This document shows, piece after piece, positions 14,279-21,445 of a DNA stretch of 28,807 nt. The stretch is taken from contig DITA01000088.1 in assembly GCA_002422665.1 (NCBI GenBank), positions 1 through 28,807 on the forward strand. The letters are read 5' to 3'. The notes below the pieces were generated by a model. That model saw only the letters and a program-made list of their open reading frames with translations, had not been told where the DNA came from and did not search any database. The translations under genes and the position numbers were made by a program. This DNA is from Cloacibacterium caeni_C. GTDB lineage: Bacteria; Bacteroidota; Bacteroidia; Flavobacteriales; Weeksellaceae. Each line of letters opens with the position of its first letter. Positions within the stretch are counted from its first letter, which is position 1.

Positions 14279-14905
14279 ATGGAATACAATACACAAAGAA
14301 CTCGTCTCCATTTACCAGAATATGGTCGAAATATTCAGCAGCTCGTAGAACGTTGCAAGGAACTTCCTACCAAAGAAGAACGCAACGAAATGGCTGCCGC
14401 AATTGTAGATTTCATGGGGCAGAGAAATCCGCACCTTCGCGACGAGGAAAATTATAAACATAAACTTTGGGATCATCTTTTTATATTAGCAGAGTATGAC
14501 TTAGATGTAGATGCTCCCTATCCTTTCCCTACCAGAGAAGAATTAGCACAGAAACCCAATAAAATGGAGTACCCAAAACTTCAGGGAGATTATAAATTCT
14601 ACGGCAAAAGCATCCTTCAATTGATAGACAAAGCCATAGAACTAGAAGATGGAGAAGAAAAAGAAGCTTTGATAGAGGTGATTGCCAATAACATGAAGAA
14701 ATCTTATAATGTGTACAACAAAGAACATGTACAAGATGAGGTAATCTTCCGTCACTTAAAGGAACTATCAGAAAACAGATTAGACCTTACCAGTATAGAT
14801 TCTCTCGAAAAAAGCAGAATTTATTACTCTACCAACAAGAATAAAAACCAAAAAAACAACCCTAAAAAACGTTTCAACAACCATAATAAAAACCGAAAAA
14901 GATAA
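14279..14905 (+). CDS. DUF4290 family protein
   Basis: DUF4290 is a Bacteroidota family with no assigned function. The 208-residue product is soluble, acidic in the middle and very basic at the end (the last 30 residues are Lys/Asn-rich, finishing NNHNKNRKR), which hints at RNA or nucleoid contact. The N-terminal RLHLPEYGRNIQQLVERC and the MGQRNPHLRDEENYKHKLWDHL block (given here as GQRNPHLRD and YKHKLWDHL) are the parts I recognise as family-conserved. Its stop shares a base with the murA start (TAATG), a pairing I believe is conserved in relatives, suggesting a link to peptidoglycan synthesis or simply a shared promoter. Confidence 0.88.
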   Translation: MEYNTQRTRLHLPEYGRNIQQLVERCKELPTKEERNEMAAAIVDFMGQRNPHLRDEENYKHKLWDHLFILAEYDLDVDAPYPFPTREELAQKPNKMEYPKLQGDYKFYGKSILQLIDKAIELEDGEEKEALIEVIANNMKKSYNVYNKEHVQDEVIFRHLKELSENRLDLTSIDSLEKSRIYYSTNKNKNQKNNPKKRFNNHNKNRKR

Positions 14906-16218
14906 TGAGTGAAGCATTTCAAATAAGAGGAGGAAAAAAATTACACGGCGAAATCACACCACAAGGTGCCAAAAATGAAGCGTTGCAAATTCTTTGTGCA
15001 GTGCTTTTAACTGACGAAGAAGTGAGAATTAAAAATATTCCAGATATTCATGACGTAAACCGTCTTATCGAAATTCTGGGAGATTTTGGGGTGAAGATTA
15101 CTAAAAATGCGCACGGTGATTATACTTTCAAAGCAGACCAAGTTAACTTTGATTACATAAAATCTAAAGAATTTAAAAAAGATGGAGCTAAATTACGTGG
15201 GTCTATCATGATTCTTGGACCTATGCTTGCTAGATTTGGCGAAGCGTATATGCCAACTCCAGGTGGTGACAAAATTGGAAGAAGAAGATTAGATACTCAC
15301 TTTCAAGGATTTGTAGAACTCGGCGCAGAATTTCATTATGACGAAACTGAATATTTCTATACTTTAAAGGCTAAAGAACTTCGTGGCAAATTTATTTTAT
15401 TAGAAGAAGCTTCTGTAACGGGAACTGCTAATATTATTATGGCTGCAGTTTTAGCCAAAGGAAAAACCAGAATCTACAATGCAGCGTGTGAACCTTACCT
15501 TCAGCAATTATGCAGAATGCTCAATAGAATGGGCGCAAAAATTGAAGGAATTGGTTCTAACTTATTAACCATCGAAGGCGTTTCTCATCTTCATGGAACA
15601 GAGCACACCATGCTACCAGATATGGTAGAAATTGGTTCTTGGATTGGTCTTGCAGCAATGACACGTTCTGAAATGACCATTAAAAATGTACATTGGAACC
15701 AATTAGGAATTATTCCGAATGTTTTCAGAAAATTAGGAATTCAATTGGAACAAAGCGGTGATGACATCTATATTCCAGAACAAGAACATTATAAAATTCA
15801 AAAATTTATAGACGGTTCTATTTTGACGGTTTCAGACGCACCTTGGCCAGGATTTACACCAGATTTATTATCTATCGTTTTGGTAGTGGCTACTCAAGCC
15901 AAAGGAACTGTTTTGATTCACCAAAAAATGTTTGAATCGAGATTATTCTTTGTAGATAAATTGATTGATATGGGCGCTCAGATTATTCTGTGTGATCCTC
16001 ACAGAGCAACTGTAGTAGGTCTTAATCATGAATTCCCATTGCGTGGAACCAATATGACTTCGCCAGATATTAGAGCAGGAAACGCACTTCTTATCGCGGC
16101 ACTTTCTGCAGAAGGAAAATCAATTATTCATAACATTGAGCAAATTGACAGAGGTTATGAAAACATCGATGGAAGACTAAAAGCTCTAGGAGCAGATATC
16201 GAAAGAATTCAATTATAA
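14905..16218 (+). CDS. murA: UDP-N-acetylglucosamine 1-carboxyvinyltransferase, Asp-type active site
   Basis: MurA transfers enolpyruvate from PEP to UDP-GlcNAc, the first committed step of peptidoglycan synthesis in the cytoplasm. The 437-residue product has the EPSP-synthase-like fold, with TPQGAKNEALQI (catalytic Lys23) at the N-terminus and PDIRAGNALLIAAL near the C-terminus. The active-site loop reads PTPGGDKIGRRR: Asp122 (bases 15268-15270) stands where E. coli MurA has Cys115, the residue alkylated by fosfomycin. Asp at this place keeps activity in other known MurAs but makes them insensitive to the drug, so intrinsic resistance at target level is expected. Translation is coupled to DUF4290 by TAATG, and a strong terminator follows the stop. 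Confidence 0.97.
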   Translation: MSEAFQIRGGKKLHGEITPQGAKNEALQILCAVLLTDEEVRIKNIPDIHDVNRLIEILGDFGVKITKNAHGDYTFKADQVNFDYIKSKEFKKDGAKLRGSIMILGPMLARFGEAYMPTPGGDKIGRRRLDTHFQGFVELGAEFHYDETEYFYTLKAKELRGKFILLEEASVTGTANIIMAAVLAKGKTRIYNAACEPYLQQLCRMLNRMGAKIEGIGSNLLTIEGVSHLHGTEHTMLPDMVEIGSWIGLAAMTRSEMTIKNVHWNQLGIIPNVFRKLGIQLEQSGDDIYIPEQEHYKIQKFIDGSILTVSDAPWPGFTPDLLSIVLVVATQAKGTVLIHQKMFESRLFFVDKLIDMGAQIILCDPHRATVVGLNHEFPLRGTNMTSPDIRAGNALLIAALSAEGKSIIHNIEQIDRGYENIDGRLKALGADIERIQL

Positions 16219-16221
16219 AAC

Positions 16222-16249
16222 AAAACGCAACTTTTTCAAGTTGCGTTTT
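16222..16249. terminator. Bidirectional terminator after murA
   Basis: A perfect 12-bp stem (AAAACGCAACTT with AAGTTGCGTTTT) and a TTTC loop lie 4 bases after the murA stop and 9 bases from the convergent DUF1801 stop. Confidence 0.92.
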
Positions 16250-16257
16250 CTATTTCT

Positions 16258-16707
16258 TCACAAAAGCAGTTTCATACTTTCAATCCAATCTTGTGGAGTC
16301 ATTTTTCTAGCCAATTCTCCTATCAATTCATAAGGAATATCTTCAGGTTTTTTGAAACGCATACAAGATTTCCCCATGTCTAGTTTCTTTTTAGAATATT
16401 TCGGAAACTCTTCTTGAAACCAATGCAAGAGCTTTTCTTCAGCATAAATTCCCATGTGATAAAGATTAATAGAATTTTTCTGCGAAGCTATACTAAGAAA
16501 TGGCAAAGGCAATTCTGGAGTACAATGATAACCTTTAGGATAAATACTTTTCGGAACTACATAACCAATCATTCCATAGCTCAACTGTTCTTCGAAACCA
16601 TTAGGTAAATTTTCAAAAATAACTTTTCTCAATTTTTCTATGGGTTCTTTTCGCTCATCGGGAAGATTTTCTAAATATTCTTGAACAGATTGGGCTTCTA
16701 TTTTCAT
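16258..16707 (-). CDS. DUF1801 family protein
   Basis: The 149-residue product matches the DUF1801 fold (YdhG/frataxin-like surface), with SVQEYLENLPDERKEPIEKL at the N-terminus and FEEQLSYGMIGY in the middle. Some relatives have been described as iron chaperones, but function here is unknown. The frame extends to a TTG at 16711-16713, yet ATG at 16705-16707 is the better start because it fits the family N-terminus and the candidate promoter box at 16721-16728 leaves a leader of about 9 bases. Soluble, no signal peptide. Confidence 0.87.
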   Translation of the reverse strand: MKIEAQSVQEYLENLPDERKEPIEKLRKVIFENLPNGFEEQLSYGMIGYVVPKSIYPKGYHCTPELPLPFLSIASQKNSINLYHMGIYAEEKLLHWFQEEFPKYSKKKLDMGKSCMRFKKPEDIPYELIGELARKMTPQDWIESMKLLL

Positions 16708-16720
16708 TTTCAATTTTTTT

Positions 16721-16728
16721 CAAATTTA
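16721..16728 (-). promoter_or_regulatory. Candidate -7 box of DUF1801 gene
   Basis: Minus strand reads TAAATTTG (TAnnTTTG), 13 bases before the preferred ATG. Confidence 0.4.
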
Positions 16729-16785
16729 AAAATAAATCAATACATTACCTCTTCGAGATACCACTACTTCATCAAAAAATTTCAT

Positions 16786-16793
16786 TACTTTTG
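16786..16793 (+). promoter_or_regulatory. Candidate -7 box of the aminotransferase gene
   Basis: TACTTTTG matches TAnnTTTG. It overlaps the upstream in-frame TTG at 16791, so that codon cannot be on the transcript's coding part and the ATG at 16812 is the start. Confidence 0.55.
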
Positions 16794-16811
16794 TGCTACA
16801 AAATTTCAGAT

Positions 16812-18005
16812 ATGCCAAAAACATCAGTAAGAGCAGGAAGAATGCCTGCTTCACCAATTAGAAAGTTAGTTCCTTATGCAATTGCTGCTAAAGCAAAAGG
16901 CACAAAAGTGTATCACCTGAACATTGGTCAACCAGACATCGAAACACCAAAAACCGCTCTTGATGCACTGAAAAATATCGATTTAAAAGTTCTAGAATAT
17001 GCCCTTTCTGAAGGAAATTTAGAGTATAGAAAACAATTAGAAAAATACTACCACTCTCTTGGTTTTACCGATTTAACAACTGATAATTTCATCGTAACCA
17101 ATGGTGGTTCTGAAGCACTAAATTTTGCACTTTCTGTATTGTGTGATGACGGAGACGAAATCATTATTCCAGAACCTTATTATGCAAATTATAACGGATT
17201 TACCAATGCTATTGGCGTAAAAGTGGTAGCCGTTCCTTCTACTATTGATACTGGTTTTGCTTTACCTTCTATGGAAGAATTTGAAAAGAAAATTACAGAT
17301 AAAACCAGAGCAATTATCGTTTGTAATCCTGGAAATCCTACTGGTTATCTTTATACCAGAGAAGAATTACAAAAATTAGCAGAAATTGCTTTGAAGCATG
17401 ATATTGTTATCATTTCAGACGAAGTATACAGAGAATATGTTTATGATGGCGAGAAGCAAGTATCTATGCTAGAATTTCCAGAAATTGCGGAACATTCTAT
17501 CATCATTGATTCAGAATCTAAGCGTTATTCTATGTGTGGCGTAAGAATTGGCTGTTTAGTTACTCGTTCTAAAACACTTCATGATGCTGCCATGAAATTT
17601 GCTCAGGCAAGACTTTCTCCAGTGCTTATTGGTCAGATTTTAGCAACCGCAGCGCATGATAATGACGCAGAATACATTCAATCTGTTCGCGAAGAATATA
17701 CCAAACGTAGAAATCTTTTGGTAGAATTATTAAACGAAATTCCGGGTGTGAAATGCCCAACTCCAAAAGGTGCATTTTACTGTGTAGCAGAATTACCAGT
17801 AGAAGATGCTGATGATTTTGCACAATGGTTGCTCGAACATTTTTCTGACAATGGCGAAACCGTAATGGTAGCACCAGCTTCAGGTTTTTATTCGGTTCCA
17901 GAACTCGGAAAAAAACAAGTAAGAATTGCTTACGTCCTAAAAGAAGAAGACTTGCGAAGAAGCGTAGAATTACTAAAAATCGCTTTAGAGCAATACAAAA
18001 AATAA
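16812..18005 (+). CDS. Pyridoxal-phosphate aminotransferase class I/II
   Basis: The 397-residue enzyme belongs to fold-type I aminotransferases close to aspartate aminotransferases. Seen are HLNIGQPDIETP near the N-terminus, CNPGNPTGYLYT, SDEVYREYVYDG and the lysine loop SESKRYSMCGVRIG, where Lys237 (codon 17520-17522) should form the aldimine with PLP. A C-terminal Arg in KKQVRIAYVL would bind the substrate carboxylate. The exact amino donor cannot be read from the sequence, so no symbol is given. The start at 16812 (MPKTSVRAGRMPAS) replaces the longer TTG frame because a promoter box covers that TTG. A UUCG-capped terminator follows. Confidence 0.93.
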   Translation: MPKTSVRAGRMPASPIRKLVPYAIAAKAKGTKVYHLNIGQPDIETPKTALDALKNIDLKVLEYALSEGNLEYRKQLEKYYHSLGFTDLTTDNFIVTNGGSEALNFALSVLCDDGDEIIIPEPYYANYNGFTNAIGVKVVAVPSTIDTGFALPSMEEFEKKITDKTRAIIVCNPGNPTGYLYTREELQKLAEIALKHDIVIISDEVYREYVYDGEKQVSMLEFPEIAEHSIIIDSESKRYSMCGVRIGCLVTRSKTLHDAAMKFAQARLSPVLIGQILATAAHDNDAEYIQSVREEYTKRRNLLVELLNEIPGVKCPTPKGAFYCVAELPVEDADDFAQWLLEHFSDNGETVMVAPASGFYSVPELGKKQVRIAYVLKEEDLRRSVELLKIALEQYKK

Positions 18006-18012
18006 AACTTTT

Positions 18013-18039
18013 AAAAACGAACTTCGGTTCGTTTTTTTT
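18013..18039 (+). terminator. Terminator with UUCG tetraloop
   Basis: A perfect 10-bp stem AAAAACGAAC / GTTCGTTTTT closed by TTCG (a very stable C(UUCG)G loop), then more T, 7 bases after the aminotransferase stop. Confidence 0.95.
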
Positions 18040-18077
18040 GATTCATTCAATTTCCTTTTCGCAAAACTTATTTTCAG

Positions 18078-18085
18078 TAAATTTG
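18078..18085 (+). promoter_or_regulatory. Candidate -7 box of murB
   Basis: TAAATTTG matches TAnnTTTG, giving a leader of about 57 bases. The leader contains three tiny hairpins that I could not interpret. Confidence 0.4.
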
Positions 18086-18146
18086 TAAAAATTAGAAACT
18101 GAAGGCTTCGCAAATACTTTGCAGTCAAAAAGACTTTTGAAAAAAA

Positions 18147-19166
18147 ATGAAAATTCAAGAAAATATCTCTTTAAAGAATTACAATACTTTTGGTGTAGAA
18201 GCAAAAGCACATTATTTTGCCGAAGTACATGATTTGCACGAGCTAAAATATGCCACAGAATTTGCCAAAATCAATCATATTAAAATCCTTTTTTTAGGTG
18301 GCGGAAGCAATTTGCTCTTCACCCAAGATTTTGACGGATTGGTGATTAAATTAAATTTAAAAGGCATTTCCGAAGAAATTTTAGACGAAAATCACGTTCT
18401 TGTTTCTGCAAAAGCAGGTGAAAACTGGCACGAATTTGTACTATTTACACTTTCTAAAAATTATGGCGGATTAGAAAATCTTTCGCTCATTCCAGGAAAT
18501 GTAGGAACTTGTCCTATTCAGAATATTGGTGCTTATGGAACAGAAATTAAAGACCATTTCGTTTCTTGTAAAGCCCTAAATTTAGAAACTTCAGAAATTA
18601 AGGAATTATCTTTAGAAGATTGCAAATTTGGTTATAGAGATTCTATCTTTAAAACTTCTGCCAAAGGAAAATATGTAATTGTAGAAGTCACGTTTAAACT
18701 GACTACCCAAAACCATCACATCAAAACAGAATATGGAGCAATTTCTACAGAATTAAAAAATTTAGGAATTGAAAATCCTACTATTCAAGAGGTTTCTAAA
18801 GCGGTTATCAATATCAGACAAAGTAAATTGCCAAATCCTGCCGAAATTGGAAACGCTGGAAGTTTTTTCAAAAATCCAAGCATTCCTTTAGCTCAATTTG
18901 AAAATTTAAAAGAAAAATTTCCTAAAATTCAAGGATACGCAAATGGTGATTGGGTAAAAGTTCCTGCAGGTTGGCTCATAGAAAATGCAGGTTGGAAAGG
19001 CAAACAAATAGGAAATGTAGCTTCTCATAAATTACAAGCCTTGGTCATCATTAACGCCACTGGAAACGCATCAGGAAAAGAAATCTACGATTTTTCTACC
19101 CAAATTATCGACTCTGTAAAAGAAAAATACGGAATAGAACTCGAAAGAGAAGTCAATATTTTATAG
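18147..19166 (+). CDS. murB: UDP-N-acetylmuramate dehydrogenase
   Basis: This FAD enzyme reduces enolpyruvyl-UDP-GlcNAc to UDP-MurNAc with NADPH, the step after MurA, in the cytoplasm. The 339-residue product shows the type I layout: NYNTFGVEAKA at the start, FLGGGSNLLF (FAD), SLIPGNVGTCPIQNIGAYGTE as SLIPGNVGTCPIQNIGAYG, FGYRDSIFK with its Tyr/Arg, and NAGSFFKNP with the catalytic Ser. The C-terminal HKLQALVIIN and GIELEREVNIL are usual. It is one of three wall-precursor genes in this window but is not in the same operon as murA or ddl. Confidence 0.97.
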   Translation: MKIQENISLKNYNTFGVEAKAHYFAEVHDLHELKYATEFAKINHIKILFLGGGSNLLFTQDFDGLVIKLNLKGISEEILDENHVLVSAKAGENWHEFVLFTLSKNYGGLENLSLIPGNVGTCPIQNIGAYGTEIKDHFVSCKALNLETSEIKELSLEDCKFGYRDSIFKTSAKGKYVIVEVTFKLTTQNHHIKTEYGAISTELKNLGIENPTIQEVSKAVINIRQSKLPNPAEIGNAGSFFKNPSIPLAQFENLKEKFPKIQGYANGDWVKVPAGWLIENAGWKGKQIGNVASHKLQALVIINATGNASGKEIYDFSTQIIDSVKEKYGIELEREVNIL

Positions 19167-19231
19167 AATTATCAATAAAATCAATTGATTAATTCGTCAC
19201 ATTGAATCTCAGAAAACTAATCACTAATGCT

Positions 19232-19239
19232 TATATTTG
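19232..19239 (+). promoter_or_regulatory. Candidate -7 box of ribB
   Basis: TATATTTG matches TAnnTTTG exactly and lies 20 bases before ATG 19259. It falls inside the longer frame from TTG 19202, so that TTG is not the start. Confidence 0.55.
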
Positions 19240-19258
19240 CGCAAAATTAAAAGTAAAA

Positions 19259-20380
19259 ATGTCTGAAATTAAACTCAATACAATTCCTGAAGCAATAGAA
19301 GACCTTAAAAATGGTAAAGTAATTATCGTAGTAGATGATGAAAACCGCGAAAATGAAGGAGATTTTCTTTCTGCTGCCGAACTTACCACTCCAGAAATCA
19401 TCAACTTTATGACCATTCATGGTCGTGGTCTTATTTGTACTCCACTTCCTGAAAAAAGATGTGATGAACTAGGCCTTGAAGCCATGGTTTCTAGAAGTAC
19501 AGACCCTAAAGAAACTGCTTTTACGGTTTCTATCGATTTATTGGGAGATGGAGTTTCTACAGGAATTTCGGCTAGTGACAGAGCAAAAACTATTTTGGCT
19601 TTGATGGATGAAAAAACCAAGCCGACAGATTTTATGAGACCTGGTCACATTTTTCCGCTTCGTGCAAAAACGGGTGGCGTTCTAAAAAGAGCTGGTCATA
19701 CAGAAGCTGCGATTGATTTAACCAAATTAGCTGGACTGAAAGAAGGTGGTGTTATTTGCGAAATTATGAACGATGACGGAACCATGGCGAGATTACCAGA
19801 ATTGGTGGTTTTGGCTCAAAAATTAGACCTTAAAATCATTTCTATCGAAGATTTAATCAATTACCAATTGAAAAAAGGTGATTTAGTAAACGAAATAGAG
19901 TCTAGAAGAGTAAAAACGGCTTTCGGTGAGTTTGATTTTCATGCTTTCCAGGAAAAACATACAGACCAAATTCACTTTGCATTAACCAAAGGAAATTGGG
20001 AAATAGATGAGCCTGTTTTGGTAAGAGTTCAGTCTTCTAGCGCTTATTTTGATGTTTTAAGCAGATTGATTAACGGCGAAAATCCTCAACTGGAAAAAGT
20101 AACCAATATGATTAATGCGGAAGGAAAAGGAGCGCTTATTTTCATCAATAATGTATCTAATGCAGAACTCACGATGAGAAAATTACAACAATTCCTGAAT
20201 TATCAAGACGGACAAGTTGCAAGACCTACGCTTACTGCTAATTTCATAGAATACGGAATTGGAACTCAAATTCTTAAAAAATTAGGTATTACTAAGTTCA
20301 GAGTGATTACTCAAAATCCTAATCAGAAACCACTTGTTGCTGGTTATGGTGTAGAAATTACCGAAATGGTACAGATGTAA
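19259..20380 (+). CDS. ribB: DHBP synthase fused to a degenerate GTP cyclohydrolase II domain
   Basis: The N-terminal half is a normal 3,4-dihydroxy-2-butanone-4-phosphate synthase, which supplies the four-carbon unit of riboflavin from ribulose 5-phosphate: DDENRENEGD at residues 26-35, RAGHTEAAIDL at 144-154 and CEIMNDDGTMAR at 167-178. The C-terminal half (about 215-373) aligns with GTP cyclohydrolase II but has lost its active site. Where RibA has HSECLTGD and RCDCG with three zinc cysteines, this protein reads VQSSSAYFD then LSRLINGEN (256-275). The EGRNIGL loop is also gone. The protein is thus probably RibB-active only, resembling proteins described as RibBX, and a separate RibA is expected elsewhere. 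ATG 19259 is preferred over TTG 19202 because of the promoter box between them. Confidence 0.92.
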   Translation: MSEIKLNTIPEAIEDLKNGKVIIVVDDENRENEGDFLSAAELTTPEIINFMTIHGRGLICTPLPEKRCDELGLEAMVSRSTDPKETAFTVSIDLLGDGVSTGISASDRAKTILALMDEKTKPTDFMRPGHIFPLRAKTGGVLKRAGHTEAAIDLTKLAGLKEGGVICEIMNDDGTMARLPELVVLAQKLDLKIISIEDLINYQLKKGDLVNEIESRRVKTAFGEFDFHAFQEKHTDQIHFALTKGNWEIDEPVLVRVQSSSAYFDVLSRLINGENPQLEKVTNMINAEGKGALIFINNVSNAELTMRKLQQFLNYQDGQVARPTLTANFIEYGIGTQILKKLGITKFRVITQNPNQKPLVAGYGVEITEMVQM

Positions 20381-20400
20381 AATCTTAAAAATATTAATCG

Positions 20401-20430
20401 AAAATAGCGTAGAAATTTCTACGCTATTTT
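20401..20430. terminator. Bidirectional terminator overlapping fmt 3' end
   Basis: AAAATAGCGTAGAA and TTCTACGCTATTTT form a perfect inverted repeat with two central bases (13 pairs with a 4-base loop in practice). It lies 20 bases after the ribB stop. On the minus strand its first arm encodes the last codons and TAG stop of fmt. Confidence 0.92.
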
Positions 20431-21366
20431 TATATTCTCGAAACTGTGAAATCCGTTTAAGAAATCTTTCACATTCATTCGTTTTTTTCCTTCTAACTGA
20501 ACTTCTGTAGGCTGATAAAAGCCATCTTTGGTATAAATTCTAAAAATATTTTTAGAAATTTCTAGAGTTCCAGCCATTTTCTGATGTTCTGAAACTTCAA
20601 AAGTTCCTGCATAAATCTTCAAACCTTTGGTTTCTTCACCGATTTTCAAAGTGGTAAAAGCGCAAGGATAAGGCGACATTCCTCTGATGAAATTATGAAC
20701 CTTAACCGTTTCTTGATTCCAATGAATTCTCGTGTCTTCTTTGAAAATTTTGAAAGCATTTTTGGGTTCTGCAACTTGTGGTTGCGGTTGTTCTGTGATA
20801 GAATTTTCGGCTAAACCATCTAATGTTTTCACTACCAGTTTTGCGCCCATTCCCATCAATCTATCGTGTAAACTTCCTGCATTTTCATCTGGTAAAATAG
20901 GCAATTCTTCTTGCAAAAGAATATTTCCTTCATCTATTTTTTCGTTGATAAAAAATGTAGTAGCGCCCGTTTTTTCTTCGCCGTTAATAATCGCAAAATT
21001 GATTGGAGCCGCACCTCTGTAATCAGGCAATAAACTTGCGTGAAGATTGAAAGTTCCCAATTTTGGCATTTCAAATAATACTTTTGGCATCATTCTAAAG
21101 GCTACCACCACGAAAACATCTGCCTCTAGTTTTCTCATTTCTTCCAAAAATTCTGGATTTCTGAGTTTTTCGGGCTGAAAAACAGGCAAATTATTTTCTA
21201 CTGCATATTTTTTAACAGGAGATTCGGTTAATTTTTGTCCGCGACCAGAAGGTTTATCTGCAACGGTAACTACTCCCACAATTTCGTGATGAGAATGATG
21301 AATCGCTTCTAAAGATTTAGCCGCAAAATCTGGCGTCCCGAAAAAAACAACTTTTAAATTTTTCAT
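20419..21366 (-). CDS. fmt: Methionyl-tRNA formyltransferase
   Basis: Fmt adds a formyl group from 10-formyltetrahydrofolate to initiator Met-tRNA in the cytoplasm. The 315-residue product has the start VVFFGTPDFAAKSLEAI, SGRGQKLTESPVK (tRNA-acceptor loop), and the catalytic NLHASLLPDYRGAAPI holding the Asn-His pair, with Asp in IDEGNILLQ. The C-terminal OB-like domain follows. Its final residues KIA and the TAG stop lie within the hairpin at 20401-20430, so the gene ends inside its own terminator. It is downstream of recQ with 79 bases of hairpin-rich repeat in between. Confidence 0.97.
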   Translation of the reverse strand: MKNLKVVFFGTPDFAAKSLEAIHHSHHEIVGVVTVADKPSGRGQKLTESPVKKYAVENNLPVFQPEKLRNPEFLEEMRKLEADVFVVVAFRMMPKVLFEMPKLGTFNLHASLLPDYRGAAPINFAIINGEEKTGATTFFINEKIDEGNILLQEELPILPDENAGSLHDRLMGMGAKLVVKTLDGLAENSITEQPQPQVAEPKNAFKIFKEDTRIHWNQETVKVHNFIRGMSPYPCAFTTLKIGEETKGLKIYAGTFEVSEHQKMAGTLEISKNIFRIYTKDGFYQPTEVQLEGKKRMNVKDFLNGFHSFENIKIA

Positions 21367-21376
21367 ATTTTGTATC

Positions 21377-21441
21377 GCTCCTACGGAGCTTTTCTCTTTT
21401 TTAAAAAATTTCTACAAACCTTTCGCTCCTATGGAGCGAAA
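21377..21441. repeat. Two REP-like palindromes between recQ and fmt
   Basis: GCTCC-tac-GGAGC (21377-21389) and TTTCGCTCC-tat-GGAGCGAAA (21421-21441) are two variants of the same palindrome, the second with a perfect 9-bp stem. The second lies 4 bases past the recQ stop and may also help terminate it. Similar short palindromes are dispersed in flavobacterial genomes, as far as I recall. Confidence 0.75.
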
Positions 21442-21445
21442 CTTA

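Noticed and set aside
18086..18146. Small hairpins in the murB leader
   Set aside because: Stems are only 4-5 bp (GCAAA/TTTGC, AGTC/GACT), too weak to call an RNA element.
19179..19190. 12-base palindrome AATCAATTGATT after murB
   Set aside because: No T run follows and it is AT-rich, so it is probably chance rather than a terminator or operator.
19167..19258. Possible FMN riboswitch before ribB
   Set aside because: The region is too short and has none of the conserved RFN stems; the promoter box at 19232-19239 leaves a leader of only about 15 bases.
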